From positions 89,168,797-89,232,796 of the forward strand of contig CM023456.1 of assembly GCA_013339765.2 (NCBI GenBank): DNA of 64,000 nucleotides. The letters are read 5' to 3'. The position numbers and the translations under genes were made by a program. Positions within the stretch are counted from its first letter, which is position 1; every line of letters starts with the position of its first letter. This DNA comes from Haemaphysalis longicornis. Lineage: Eukaryota; Arthropoda; Arachnida; Ixodida; Ixodidae. Shown piece after piece: positions 45,000 to 57,374 of this stretch. The notes beneath the pieces were generated by a model, which saw only the letters and a list, made by a program, of their open reading frames with translations, was not told where the DNA came from and searched no databases.

Positions 45000-47900
45000 A
45001 AACTGCACTTCCGAGCTCACTTTCTTGTTTAAAAAGCTGCGTAAATGAGGCGAAAAAACCAAGCCAACAATTTCTAGACATTATTCTGGTAAGGTAATTA
45101 CCCAACACTAAGGCGAAAGGATACTGTGCTTTACGAGTCGTGAAATGTAGCGCTCAGCGTCCAGGGGCTTGGTTCCGAAAGCCGGACTGCTCGTAGTACA
45201 GGTTCCCCGCAGCCACTCTGCATAAGCGAACACGATTCATTCCGCTATGCTTCTATGCCAGCTCCACAGTATGCAACACTTCCGCTAAGTCGACAGCGTT
45301 CACGGAATGTTAGCCTCCGGTAAAGAGAGAGGGAGAGAAGGGAAAGAGGGTGGCTAAACTTAATTAGCAGCTTGACGAGAAATTGAAACCGACGAAAATG
45401 AAATGTCTCGAAAGAAGAAAAGGCTTCGGCGACAGCGACCGCCGCGGCCGACCCGACGAATAAAATCGCATGAATAATGCGGGAGGCTGTCTAACGGACA
45501 CGTTCACCCCCGAGATGATACCCTAAAAACGCCAATGCATAACTGATGAGATCAGAATCCATATAGTTTCTCTGTGGTACCACCGATAGCAAGTTACGCA
45601 GGATTGTTCCTCCCAAGCCAGCGTAAACAAAACACGTGACGTATAAATTGCAATCTGAGTGGCTAAACAGCCTAGTTACGATGGCCACTGTGAAACGGCG
45701 GTGCGCAGGCCTTTATATCATGAAGGCGTTGGCTTTTCTTGCCTTTTTCTGTTAATGATTTACCGTTCGGCGGAATCGCGGCCCCGAGGCGCCGGCTGGA
45801 CTCCAACTGTGTAGGACTGATGATGGAAGAAAACGTTAACGCTCCCGAATCTCGCTGATCCATGCGCTTTCACGGGGACGAAATTAACGCGCTTTCGAGA
45901 TCCGTTTCCTGTCCTCATTTTCGCGCTCGGAGCGACATTCCGTTCTTCACTTTGCTTCCGTCCAGCTCGTTTCAGATTCGAGGATAAATTTCGGAAGAAA
46001 ACGTTACGGGAGTCTCAAAAAAGAGAAAGAGAAATGGTAAATCACGCCATAAGATTTTTTCTGACAGATGGCGAACACTCTCTTCTTGGCCGCGGATTTC
46101 TCCAGCCTACAAGGCTGGAGAAAGGCTGGACGGTGCAGGCGGGTTCACCATTGCTGGAAGCGAAGAGAGCTGAGTAGCCGAAGCCGCGACTTTCAAATGA
46201 TTTTTCGGGGAAGATAATCAAAACTTAGGCATGATAGTCTCCGTTTGGGGTCCTTTTTAATACCTGTTTATTTTCAAGCGTTCATCATCGGAGTGACTGA
46301 ATGCCCAAGGAATTTATAGAGAGTATATTGCAACCCAAACGATGATCCTTTGGGCTTGCCACGAATATTGTGGTAGCCAGAAAAAAAAATACTATAGTGG
46401 TAGCTCACTTTTATTCGGCCGAGGAGTTGTACATCTACTATTTTTCGGTTGTCTCTGGAAATAGTTTGGCTAAAAAAGGCCATCAGGAAAAAATACAAAA
46501 CTATTAAATTTTTTTAAATTACAAAACTATTCGAAGTTTTAATCGAAAGAACACAAGAAATATCGAAAAACGTCAAAATTTTGCACTACCGGGACGTAAT
46601 ACGGCAGGAGTGGCGTACTACGGGCAAACGTTAAAGCACAGTCATCTGTGTTACCTGTACGTTAGCATTCACATTATACGACCAAAGGCAACCAGAGGCC
46701 CCCTACAATGGCTTAGCCCCGTTTCTTGGCGGTGGCCTGACAAGGTTATATGGCGTCATAGGCTAATTGCCACGAAGTGGCGGGGGTGTCACCACTGATT
46801 ACGCTGTTTTAAACGGATACAACAATATCAGGACAAAGGAGCCTTTTTGATTAACTCAACTTGTCTTGTGTCTTCATGGCTCCCCTAATGCCCAAGCGTA
46901 GCAGAAAATATTCCCAAAGAGAAATGGAATAAAAGTTGAAGTAGCGAATTGCACAATGTCGTGTTGCCTTGAATAAAGCAGGAAAAAGCTCGCTCGAGTA
47001 AATGGGCCGAGGTTATGTTGTGCAGCACATGCTTGTAAACAGTAAGCGGCAGCTTACGCCTTTCACAAGAACACGCGACGAAGAAGCGCGCGCAACTGGA
47101 TTCGCAGCGCTTTCTACTGCAACAAAGGAGACACGTTTTTCTATCCTCTGTCACCTCTGCACATCCACCTCATCTCGTCTCCTCGCCAACCTCAATTAAT
47201 CCCCCACGTGCAGGCAGCCACGTAATAGTTTATGTTTCGCTAAATATAATGTAGAAATACCTCCGCACGCAACGTAAGAACTGAGTGGGTGTTCAGAATG
47301 TCCCAATTTCAACCACATTGCAGGGCCGAACATCATCCCGATTTAAACTCCTAAAGGGGAGCAGGCAATCCCCATTTATTAATTATCACAGGAACACAGC
47401 TCATTTCATTCAAACTACATCACAAGGACACAAAGCGGCCAGTACTTGTCGCGTGTGCTTTGCTATCGTAGTCCTTTTGTACTTGATTCCAACGCTCACA
47501 CGCAAACCGCGGGTGGAAAGGTTCATTCGCGCAGTGTGTGGAGCGTCACACTGGTCCGGATACTCTGGCCACCGGCGGTGTACAATTTGTTGTTTGTGCT
47601 AGCGTAGATGTATAACGCTGCACTTTCTTTCCTTTGGCTTGCCGGGCAGCACCTGAGCACGGCGAGAATCGAGGTTGATTGGGAAGGAAGACTTGTTGCT
47701 CCCTTGTAACCTCCCCTGAAAGGCGGCCGGGCGGCACGGTGACAAAATCGATAAGGGTGAAACAGTGCTCAACGACGTGTGGCGCCGACGAGCGCTTCAA
47801 GGAAACCAGCCCACGCCTACTTTTGGCGCCAGCAACCTCTTCCAGCCTCGCTCGCGACGTCCCGGACTGCAAGCAGAAAGCTTTGTAGACCTAGTATTGG

Positions 47901-48250
47901 TTCATATTTTGCTTTCCCGAGTCTTTTGATTCTCAATTGTTTCGTTTCAATACCCCCGAAGAAAAAAACCGAAGTTCGACGTGATTCTAGTCCCTTGTTT
48001 GAGATAGGTTACGGGTGGACGAAGGTAGCGGGACCTTATTATGAAGCTGGTGCTTACCACCCCCGCTTCCATGCCGAAACCGCAAGAGCGGCGTAACGGA
48101 ATGAAAAAGGCCCCGTCACCAGTTCACAGACAACAGCAGCCCGTTTATGCCGGAAGTGTTGTTGTGTAATTTCAGTTTAGACGCCAAATATAGCAAGCGG
48201 TTATCGCGTCTTTACGCATCTTTGCTCTCACTTTTCGGGGACCGTATTGC
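45000..48250. other. Intergenic DNA with one hairpin
   Basis: TTTCTCCAGCC (46097-46107) and GGCTGGAGAAA (46113-46123) form a perfect 11-bp stem with a 5-nt loop. The remainder, including GC-rich DNA at 47.5-48.1 kb with frames up to 108 codons, holds nothing I recognise. Confidence 0.45.
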
Positions 48251-48257
48251 ATTTTTT

Positions 48258-48352
48258 TGTTTCGCACATAGCAACGTAAGCGAGATGAAGAAGAGGGCAT
48301 GCCTCAGGGACGCTACGGAGGAATGAACACAAGGAGGACGAGGAACTTTCGG
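48258..48352 (+). repeat. Direct repeat, possible 5' LTR remnant
   Basis: Ninety-five bp starting TGTTTCGCACATAGCAA match 51176-51270 at roughly 83% by eye, both ending GAGGAACTT.CGG. It lies about 200 bp before the BEL/Pao gag start, where a 5' LTR would be. Beyond the 95 bp the copies diverge, so LTR ends are not proven. Confidence 0.6.
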
Positions 48353-48551
48353 ACGCCATATCATTAGTATATAGCAATTCAGTCCGATTTAAATACAGTT
48401 ATTCGTTCTTTCCGGCGGCTCCTCACTCCTTTTTTTCATATCTTATGGTTGAACCAAGTTGGAGCACCGTAGCCTCCGCATCAGGGACGAAGAAGTGTGA
48501 AAGCGGCATCAATGTGCACAAGGCGAACGAAGCCTCCGTAAACTCCGCAGC

Positions 48552-49667
48552 ATGAAGAAGCCGCAAATGAAGAGAACTGTTCGTCGGCAACAGGAAACAC
48601 GCCTGATCAATGAAGCGAAGGCTCTTTTGAACACGGCTAATTGGAGATTTTGGGTGCGCTCATAGAAAGGTTGCAGTTCAACAATGAAGAACTGGGCAAG
48701 CGGAACGTGGAGTTGGAGGGAGCAATACCGGAAGAAGAGTTCGCTGCAGAGTTTGTTGCAGGGATGACCTACGAGGACGCCGCCACGGGCATGCTCAACC
48801 AGCTAAAGGATAGGGAGAAATTACTACGGAGTGGTCACTGCCTGCCGGGATTGGCAGCCCCAGCTCCTGTGGTGGATCTTCAGAGTGACGAGCGTCATCG
48901 CCATGGGAGCTCCGTGAAGCTCGCGACGCTGCAGCTCCAAACATTCGATGGCGAGATTTGCCAGCGGCTGAGCTATTGGACGCAGTTCAAGTCAGCCGGC
49001 CAGGAACACGCCAGCTTGAATAATGGAGAAAAGTTTCAGTACAATCGGGCACTCCTGGGTTGGCCAGCTGCTGCATCCTTTTCTGGGCAGCAACCGACGA
49101 AAGGCTGTTACCCTGACGCCGTAGAAAATCTTTCGCGGCGCTTCGGCGACACCCGCCGCATTGTACAGGAGCATTTGGCGCATTTTCGTTCGCTTCCTTT
49201 AGTGGTGTCATCGTATGATGTCGGCAGACTACGAAAATTGCTGGACCACGTGCAGTGTCATGTGCGCGGACTCGCGCCGCTGAAGGTTTCTTCAGCCACG
49301 TACTCTACGATGACGACTGAAGTGCTTCTGAGAGCGGTACCATACGACATCGTAGTTGCTTACAACCGACAGATATCGCACAATTTCCAACGGCCAGTCC
49401 TACCAGACGGATAGTTCTCAGTCCTTGTAGCTGCTGCGTCACCGACGTCCTTTGACGGTGAGCTTCAGACTCTTTTTTCCCACCTCACGATTGAAGTAGA
49501 CAGTAGAGAAAGAAGTATGATTGGCATTTAGAGAAGACGAAGCCCACAAAAAGTCAGTTTATGCAACTGAAAATGCGCCCATGCTTCCAAATGCTGCGGT
49601 ACTAAGTTTTCGGTCCTCAAACAAGTTCAGTTGTTTTGTCATTTTGATTAGCACTCTACAGACCAAT
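48552..49667 (+). pseudogene. BEL/Pao gag, N-terminal part (broken)
   Basis: ATG 48552 begins a Lys/Arg-rich start (MKKPQMKR, then TRLINEAKALL) that is frameshifted near 48636. The main frame then runs to 49413: a predicted helical, Glu-rich stretch (IERLQFNNEEL, EDAATGMLNQLKDRE), then the DUF1759-like core with LQTFDGEICQRLSYWTQF, a GEKFQYNRALL line, AAASFSGQQ, DAVENLSRRFGD, and the RGL-PL-V segment. After a stop (49412-49414) the homologous line EVDSRERS (about 49497), REDEAHKKS and PNAAVLS continues to a first zinc knuckle in a shifted frame (CFVCH-like, with HSTDQ). In this family gag forms the particle core that packages the RNA. Several lesions make it non-functional. Confidence 0.78.
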
Positions 49668-50128
49668 ACCATTAAAGCATCGACTACAAAGCAAAATGAC
49701 AGCTGCATCTTACCGGTACTCACCTACGGGGCAGAAACTTGGAGGCTCACTAAGAGGGTTCAACTTAAATTGAGAACGACTCAGAGGGCAATGGAGCCGA
49801 AAATGATAGGTGTAACATTAAGGGACAGGAAGAGAGCGGAGTGGGTCAGGGAACCAACGCGTGTTAAGGACATATTAGCAGAAATTAAGAGGAAGAAATG
49901 GACGTGGGCAGGGCATGTAATGCGAATGCAAGATAACCGCTGGGTATTAAGGGTACCATAGTGGATCCCTAGAGAAGGCAAGCGTTGCAGGGGGCGGCAG
50001 TAAGTTAGATGGCCAGATGAAATAAAGAAGTTTACGGGGATGAATTGGACGCAGTTAGAACAGGACCTGGGTAATTGTTAGATTAATGGGAGAGGCCTTT
50101 TCCCTGCAGTGGGCGTAGATAGGCTGGT
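49668..50128 (+). mobile_element. Nested LINE 3' end inside the BEL gag
   Basis: LPVLTYGAETWRLTKRVQL, LRTTQRAME, RDRKRAEWVRE, RVKDILAEIKRKKW, WAGHVMRMQDNRW, and a final segment with PREGKR, D-IKKF and NW-QLEQD mark the C-terminal part of the same LINE family as 1128-1520. The frame is broken by a stop at 49959-49961 and later changes. It ends with GGTGATGATGACGAC, a LINE tail. BEL gag sequence resumes directly after, so this LINE is younger than the BEL element. It is 5'-truncated and encodes no complete domain. Confidence 0.82.
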
Positions 50129-50129
50129 G

Positions 50130-50290
50130 ATGATGACGACAAGGCAGAATAACGAAGCTTGCAAATGACCGACGATGCTTTGGTTGCACGATGAGAGGGT
50201 ATTTTTCTAGAGAATGTCGGCGTAATATCGAGTGCGTAAACTGTTCCGGCGGGCATGTCTCTTCGGTGTGCGATTTTGACTGTCAGCGCA
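50130..50290 (+). pseudogene. BEL/Pao gag, C-terminal zinc-knuckle part
   Basis: After the LINE tail, frames read RCFGCTMRGYFSREC (about 50173-50217) and then CVNCSGGHVSSVCDFD (about 50233-50280): two Cys-x2-Cys-x4-His/Tyr-x4-Cys-type knuckles in tandem, the second with all four ligands. The first has Tyr where His is expected. Stops and shifts separate it from the N-terminal part. Position and content match the nucleocapsid end of BEL/Pao gag. Confidence 0.68.
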
Positions 50291-50294
50291 GCGG

Positions 50295-51170
50295 AGCAGA
50301 CAGCGCAGCGGAGCAGCGAGTGAGTCCCGCGTAGGAGGGGGTGGACGAAGATTTTTAGCCGTTGCGTGTTCTTTAAAGTACAGAAACTTCTGAGGCTGCG
50401 GTTGGCAAGATGAAAACTAGCGTAGCTTACAAAGGATAAAAAGGCGACGACTACGAATCGACCTCGCGAAAACATCGTCAGGCTCAAGACACACGCAAGA
50501 AAAAATCTCATAAAGAGCAGTACTCGGAGTGACCAGACACGGTAACACAGCCCCAGTCAAAGCACAGTAGAACTTCTGAGAAGTTACCAGAGTGAAGGTA
50601 CGCCATCTTCCAAAATTGAGTCCATGAGCTTCCGGCGTAAACGCACCCCACAAAGGGCAAGCCATAATACACGCAGTGAAGTTTTTCGACGGAGAAAGTT
50701 GCCCTTCATGGCACAAAGCGAAGCCAACGAGCTACAAAGAAGCGACATTCGGTCCTCTCACGTCACAAGTCAGATCGTGATTCAGTGCCTGAAGAATGCA
50801 TGTATTATCAAGCTGCTGAAGTCAAAGTTGAACTAAGCAGTGAGAAGAACAGAAGAGGGCGTACATCACTGAGTAAGACAGAAGGCCTAGCTTACTACAG
50901 TAACAGGTGATCACATGGAGAATAATCCAGGTTGGAGCCAACGCATGCAACTGAAGAAATTCCAAGAACGGTGTACTGCTCTGATAAAGATGTGGGTGCG
51001 GTACAAAACTACTTTCTCCACGAGACGACCTCGATGCGCAAAGTGCTCTACGTGTACCGGGACGGTAGAATATGGGGCAAAGGCTAGAATATGGGGTAGA
51101 ATATGGGGCACGTACAATGTCCGGAGGTTGCCAAGAACAATTTTTTGTGCGGGCTTGGGAGAATATTGGA
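50295..51170. other. Unrecognised interior of the BEL/Pao remnant
   Basis: A ~20-bp direct duplication (CAGCGCAGCGGAGCAG at about 50283 and 50301) and a triple AGAATATGGGG word (about 51067-51106) are visible. No pol motif is recognised. Confidence 0.45.
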
Positions 51171-51175
51171 TTTTT

Positions 51176-51270
51176 TGTGTCGCACATAGCAAAGTAAGCG
51201 AGATGAAGGTAAGGACATGTCTCGAAGACGCTACACAGGAAAGAAGAGAAGGAGGACGAGGAACTTCCGG
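51176..51270 (+). repeat. Direct repeat, possible 3' LTR remnant
   Basis: Counterpart of 48258-48352, starting TGTGTCGCACATAGCAA. About 16 of 95 positions differ, implying an old insertion if these are true LTRs. Confidence 0.6.
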
Positions 51271-51274
51271 TAGC

Positions 51275-53015
51275 AAGTCTTCATGGTGAAAGCAACAAGG
51301 CTTTAATCTTGATCGGTGAAACCCTTGGGCGATTGTTATGGCTTTCGCGCCCAAAATTTCGCAATATCTGCAGCTTTCTCGTAATTTCCTAATGACCGTG
51401 AGCAAATAAATCTTAGCGCACTATTTGCACGGCTGAACATTTTATTCGGGATAACAGCGCTAATTCCAATTAAATATTTTTCTGTCAACATGGTGCAGTT
51501 TAACCTTTTTGCCACTGCCAACCGCAATAATTTGCGAACAAAAGAAGAACAAGAAATAAACACTTGAATGAAAGATTAAAACAATTACTTCGTTGAAATG
51601 CAGAAGGAGCCCAAATTAGTGAGGCGTTCTTTTTTGTGTGTAGCAGCTTATGCGTTTGAAGAAGGCTGATACTGCACGCGCGTATGGTTTACTTCAGCGT
51701 ATCTGGTACGACGGTCACTCGGAACGCGGTCCCTAAAATAATTAGGCGAACAGTGTTTATTTAAAATTAATTGTCTTGTGATTTCTTGACACCAGAGTGA
51801 ACATTCCCATTAAAAAAACCCACTTCCGCACAGTACGACATGGGCTAATACAATGGAGCTGCGGGTTGTCCACGAAGGTTCCTTGTACCTTCCGTTTGTT
51901 CCTTGTGCGTGATGTCAGAATCGCCTCAGCGGTAAATTGTCATATAATTTGTTTCGGGGTACTTTCGATACCTTAAAACTTAGAACCATTTTCCGAAATC
52001 ATGTACCTCCTTACATGTCCATGCTGCACTGCGCGACAGGCAATGAGGGAAAACCAGTATACATAAGCCAAGCAAACACCATTTTTTGTAAAGTCGGCTT
52101 GACGTATAGAGAGAAATGCATGACTAGGAAGACATTTCTAGATTAAATATAGGCCGTCTTATATTAAAATAAGAAGGCCGTATGCCCTTACGGTTTTTAA
52201 ATTGGATTTCGTCTGTTATGGGAACCTGTCTTTGCGGGTCGGAGGAACCTCCTCTGGAGGAAGCGTGAGACCGTGATGCAGAAATTGTCGTCAACCCCAG
52301 CACCAGAACAGCTCCGCTGTTAAAATGAAGACAATGTAGCCTACACAACAGCCGCAGGTTAAAAAAAAACTCCGCGTTGCGCTGAAGTCTCTTTTCTCCC
52401 TTCGAAGGCGAAAGCCCGACAACAGTACTTATCACATACTTCTTTACTACTTCGTCATGCTTGCGTTTCTTTCGTTGTTCTTGTTTTTTCGTCCCCTACC
52501 ATTCATTACTCTTACAGGTTCCCTCACTGTTTTATGATTTTTCCGTCTCTTTCGTCGCCTCCATTACATCGTCGTTTGGCGTGCAATACTTCTACAGCTA
52601 AACTAGCGACAAGCACACCATAGCCATCCCACTATGACAGTTCTTCGTGGATGGCGTGCACCGTTATATTAACGTGCATCACGTTCTACTCCAATGCAGT
52701 GCGCACTAACCCTCATTGTTGCTCCGCCGCTGTTAACGCGCTGTTGTAGCGACGCGTATATAAGAAATCAGATTCCATTCTGGTGACCACAGCTCGATTT
52801 CCATGGCCGCTAAAATGATCTTTTACTTCATTTACCCTTTGCAACAGCGGCCATCTTGTACAACCGCTACAACCGTACAGCAGTAACATAAAACCACAAA
52901 AACGACGGTTGCTCGCCCAAAGGGCACTTAAGGCTCTTCGGCCTGATGAACTCAGACTAAAATTGTCACGGGAGTTACCCGGTAAATTATGTCTCCTCCG
53001 CCTCTATTTTGAGAG
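51275..53015. other. Intergenic DNA, nothing recognised
   Basis: Open frames stay at or below about 103 codons and none shows a motif. Confidence 0.5.
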
Positions 53016-53020
53016 ATACC

Positions 53021-53165
53021 CGCAGGGGTGACTGAGTGGCAAAGCTTTTGTGATGCTGAGCCCGAGGCCATGAATTCGATGCCGCGACCACGGTGGGTGC
53101 CGCTTTTTAGATGGAGTTGAAATCCGACAAGGCCCGTGTGTCGACATTTTCGTGCTAGTTAACTT
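53021..53165 (+). mobile_element. tRNA-derived SINE, Ruka-like
   Basis: Box A TGACTGAGTGGC (53029-53040) and box B GAATTCGATGCC (53072-53083) are spaced as in a tRNA promoter. The head GCAGGGGTG, the GATGGAG segment and the CCCGTGTG box recall the abundant tRNA-derived SINEs of ixodid ticks (Ruka-type), from memory and not a search. The end at GTGCTAGTTAAC appears truncated, and several substitutions in both boxes suggest an old copy. Confidence 0.65.
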
Positions 53166-53169
53166 ATTT

Positions 53170-56100
53170 GTGCCGAGTGTCCTGCATCTTGTACGCTTCT
53201 TTCGTGTGCCCTAAGATTGCTATATTTCAGATTAACGACTAGCACTGCCTACAAAGAATCAAACAGGCTTCTGTCTCGATGTGTGCAAGCCTACTCATTG
53301 CCTGCCCTCATTGCCAAACGCCGACTGCTTCTTCTAGCCGAACGCATGCCCTGTACAAGAGACGCCGTGGAGTCGCAGAAAAAGTAAGTTATGAGACTTT
53401 CTTTGTTGTCGAATAATTGCAATACTTTTACCACCGCCTCATAAGAATTGAGAAATTATACCGCCCCAGTTCTGTTGTCCATATTTCAGGAGGTAATAAG
53501 TTACGACAAGCTAAACCCAGATTTCCTTAGTTAGGACACTGGGAAGACAATGTTGAAAATCGTGTTTGAACCTCCCGCGCAAATGTCACGTGGTTTGAAT
53601 TAGCCCCGCACAAGGGAGCCGCAAGCATGTTGCTGCATATTGTGTTTGAACCTCCCACGCAAACGTCTCGTTGTTTGGATTAGCAGAGAATGAAACAGTG
53701 TTTGGGGAGTGTCAGGGGAGGGCACTCATTGGTGGCGACGTATGAGACAAATGTGAGGGAAAGGCAGTGAGATAGATGACGCCGTAGTCGCACGTGTCGT
53801 ACACCACCTAACACTCCGCTAGACGCTCTCTGTTTTCTTTCTTTCGTTCCTGCTGCGTTTGCTAACACAGTTCCGCGGACATAAACAGATGCGGCTTCCG
53901 TGAAGCGCAGGTAACGGCTGCCAAAGGGCTGCCCACTAAAACGACCGAAACCCACCGTCACCGTTTCCGCTCAAATTCCCTTCGCCAAGTAGCTACAAAT
54001 CCCTCCAGGTAGAAGAGAAACTTCCTCAGTTGGAACGCCGGCTTGAACCCATGTTTCTTTTTCTGCTTGGAAGGCCTTCCGAGCGATACTTCCGCCGGTG
54101 CCTTTCACACCTAAATATAAGCCATCAGCGGCTGCCGGTTTATGCGCGCCTGGTTTGCGGGTAGAAAAAAGTAGCGGTATGACGCGCGCACAGCTAGGCG
54201 TCATGCCGCTACCAATGAAATACCGGTTGTGTTGGTAGGAGATTTAAATGTCAAATTACATGGCTCAATGCGGCTAGTCGGCTGTACTCCTTAATCGAGT
54301 GCTTCGGGTGTGGCTTGATGCGTTACAAAGACATCTTACACCCACAGTAAGATGCATACGAGGGGGAAGGAAAATGGGCAGCCACATGTTTGTACGCGAG
54401 AATAGAGCTCAAGGGCTTCCAGGTTTTAAATCGTTAGGAAACGTATGCATGCCGTTCGTTTGGTGGAGGAAGATCAAGAATTGAAGCGTTGGCGAGACCA
54501 AAAGTGCGAATGGGCACAAAAACAATGGAAAGCAGCTGGCGCCGCCGTTACCGCCTCAAGTTCAGCTCGTCGAGTAGCGGCGAACCCCTCCCGGATGAAC
54601 AGCAACTTGCCCCGTTGGAACGCCGGCGTGAGCCAATACGACTTCTTAAGAGGCTTTCAGGAGATATTTTCGACGGCGTCTAACTTTTTTAAGCACCCGT
54701 ACATGACCGGTTACAGGTCGATGCGTGCGCAGGTTTGTAGAGGAGAATAGTGGAAGGGAGAAGGGGGCGTGCACGCGCAGATGTAGGTTTAATGCCCGTA
54801 CTGCTGGTTGACATGTCCGTTGTGCTGGTGCGAGGTTTAAAGGCGGACGTTAAACGGCCCAATGGGAACTATCCGAAGTCCTTAGTGGTAGGCCGGACTG
54901 GGTTTGTGTGTTAGGGTATGTTCAGGCTGCCGACGCAAAAGCCGTATCAGGATGTACGGTCATAAAAAATGGCATATCACGCAGTTGGGTTGGATAAGAG
55001 GTGAAATGCCGTCATTCTTTTGAGTTATTATGACAGTTGCGGCAATTATCTGAACCCGGCCTTACACAAACAGTAAGATGCTTACGACGCGGGAGGGACA
55101 CAGGTACTTTCATGTTTATATGCAAAAAGAAAACTTGGATCCTTCATAGGTTCATTCAGATAATTAGCTAGGAAGTATGCTCCATCGCAAATAACAGTAA
55201 ACGTGTTTTGTTTGTGCACTTCGTGGGCTGCGTCCAGCTTTCAGGTCACCTTCTTCACAGAGTGGAAGGGCACTAATTTTTTTGTAACAGTTTGATCAAC
55301 CCGCACGTATTTTCACTGGAAGCAGAAATAACGTTTACTGGCTGCCGTGGGCAAGTTCGTTCACGCCGCGCTCTCGATAAGTGAGCAATAATTGGCCCCT
55401 AGCCCGCCATAAGAAATAACGGAGAATGAAGTAACGATTTTTTGATACTGAATGCTGCTCCAGCCACATATGTTGAAATGGGTGCTTCGAGTGCCTATTG
55501 CGTAGATAAGGCCTTGTGCCCATTTAGGCCACGTGAGCCTTTACAATTTAGTTCTTGTGATAATAACAATCGACGCGTCCTACTCAGGAAGGCGAAATGG
55601 AAAGTTGGTATTCAGAGAATTGGGTGGTCGTACTAGAAAAAGAAACTAAGTGATGCAAGGTGGTTGTCTCCAATATAGACATCAGCCACTTGCGAAAAGT
55701 TTTTATCGATTTACTTTTACCTTTAAAAACAACTCCTAAAAAAGCGCTCCTTTTGGTCAGGGAAGAACTTTTATCGGGCGTCGTATGATCCCTTGCAGGC
55801 GCTCGCCAAACTTCTGCCGAATTACCTGTCTCCCTCACGTCCCCAGAGGTAGCGAGAACGCTGGCTTTTGCTGGCCGCGGCTGTCACTGGGCCTTGAGAA
55901 ATGCTGCAGATTTAGCGGGAGTGTTCTTGCCAAGAATCCAAGAGTCGCTACGGAGACAGAATACACATGAATAGCACGACAGAAGCCGTTCTTATCTCAG
56001 CGGCCGTCAATACAAGGCTGAATTTCTCCTCGACGTTTCGAGTTAGCAACATCGCCCCATACGTAATCTATACGTGAGGTCGCTGCACATGACGAATTGA

Positions 56101-56955
56101 TTTGTCTTTTCAGATATTGGAGTAAGATTTATAAGAAAGTACCAAAGTAGGGCAATAAAATAGTTGGTCAAAAGGTCTGCAAGTGATGATTATTTAAGAG
56201 TTGTGAAAGAAAAGGACGCGAGATTGTTTGTAGCCACCCCCTCGCCGACCGGCTTCCCCCGTCGCGATTTTTACTACAGAAGCTTTCAGTGGAAGATAGT
56301 GTATAAAATATGCGCTGGAAGTGACGCTGACATATACATACCCTATGGATCGTTTTGAACTTGCTGCAGCGCAAAAAGGGAGAAGGGAGGTAGGAAATGG
56401 ATGGCTCAGTGCCGCAGTTGCAGCTGGTTTAATAATCTTCGGGGATACGTTTAATAAGCCGATCAAATTCCAACTTGCTCACGCGATCGTACAAAACTAA
56501 ATTTGCCAGAAGCCCAGTTCTTAACCTGCTTCGTATCCGCCCTTGGCTTCTCACGGTGTAATGAATGCAAAATTGCGAGCTCAAAACCTGCCCAGTTGGT
56601 GCTTTAGTGGAAAGTATTCTGAACTAATTTAGCGGACCGCTGCTCGCTAAGGCAAGTGTACATCTGTACCGAATGTACCACCGTTCAGAAAGTTACGTTG
56701 TTCAGCGGGAAAGAGAAAAAGTGCCTGGAAATTCTCGCGCATTTAAGATTTAAATGCGTTATTTCTAGAACATGCGTTACTTCTAAAAAAACGTTATTTC
56801 TAAAAAATTATTTAGCCGCTAATTGTCGAATTGTACATTATGATGTCAGCGTTATGAGTCAGCATGCGGATTTACAAAATATTTTTAATGGCGAGGTGGA
56901 GTGGGAGAAGGGCTGTACCTATTTAGTTAAATCATTACATTTTAATTAATACCAA
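53170..56955. other. Intergenic DNA, nothing recognised
   Basis: A short threefold CGTTA.TTCTA word occurs at about 56757-56806. Frames reach about 100 codons (54445-54750) without a domain. Confidence 0.45.
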
Positions 56956-56959
56956 ACAT

Positions 56960-57060
56960 GTTTGCCGCACCTTTGCACCACCCTGCAAGAAGGGTGTGCT
57001 ATATTTCCACACCGTTGTTGCCACATAAGGGTAAAGTAGCAAATTAGGGTAGTGGAACCT
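56960..57060. repeat. AGGGTGT / CAAATTAGGGT repeat, copy 1
   Basis: An AGGGTGTG word, TTCCACAC, and GTAGCAAATTAGGGTAG are spaced as in a similar block at 58800-58890. It may be a dispersed element; the match is loose. Confidence 0.35.
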
Positions 57061-57374
57061 CAGAAACCCGATTAAAATACCTTTATGTGTTTCTTCCCAT
57101 CTACATGGTGTACTTGAACACTTTCTACTAGCGGTTGGATGTTTTGTACCTCACGGTGTTTAAAACAATACGAACTGGCATACTTTATTAAGAGCGGAGA
57201 TGTTTAAGGTTCATCTTGGCCCGGTAGCCTTAACAAAACAATACCAAGGAAAAAAAAACTGCCCTTCCTTTAAAGAGTGCCCCCCGCCGATAGGGTATTA
57301 CAACAGTGGAGCCGGCTTTCACGCTCGCTCGAGCGTAAGGACAAGGGGCATATGCGTCTGCGCAGCTCTTACTA

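Larger units (their letters stand above)
48258..51270 (+). mobile_element. Decayed BEL/Pao LTR retrotransposon with nested LINE
   Basis: Layout: ~95-bp repeat, leader, gag from 48552, LINE insertion (49668-50128), the second half of gag with zinc knuckles to about 50290, unrecognised sequence, and a second ~95-bp repeat. No protease, reverse transcriptase, RNase H or integrase motif is visible between 50.3 and 51.17 kb, so pol is deleted or unrecognisable. Gag similarity is to the DUF1759-containing BEL/Pao group. Confidence 0.72.
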
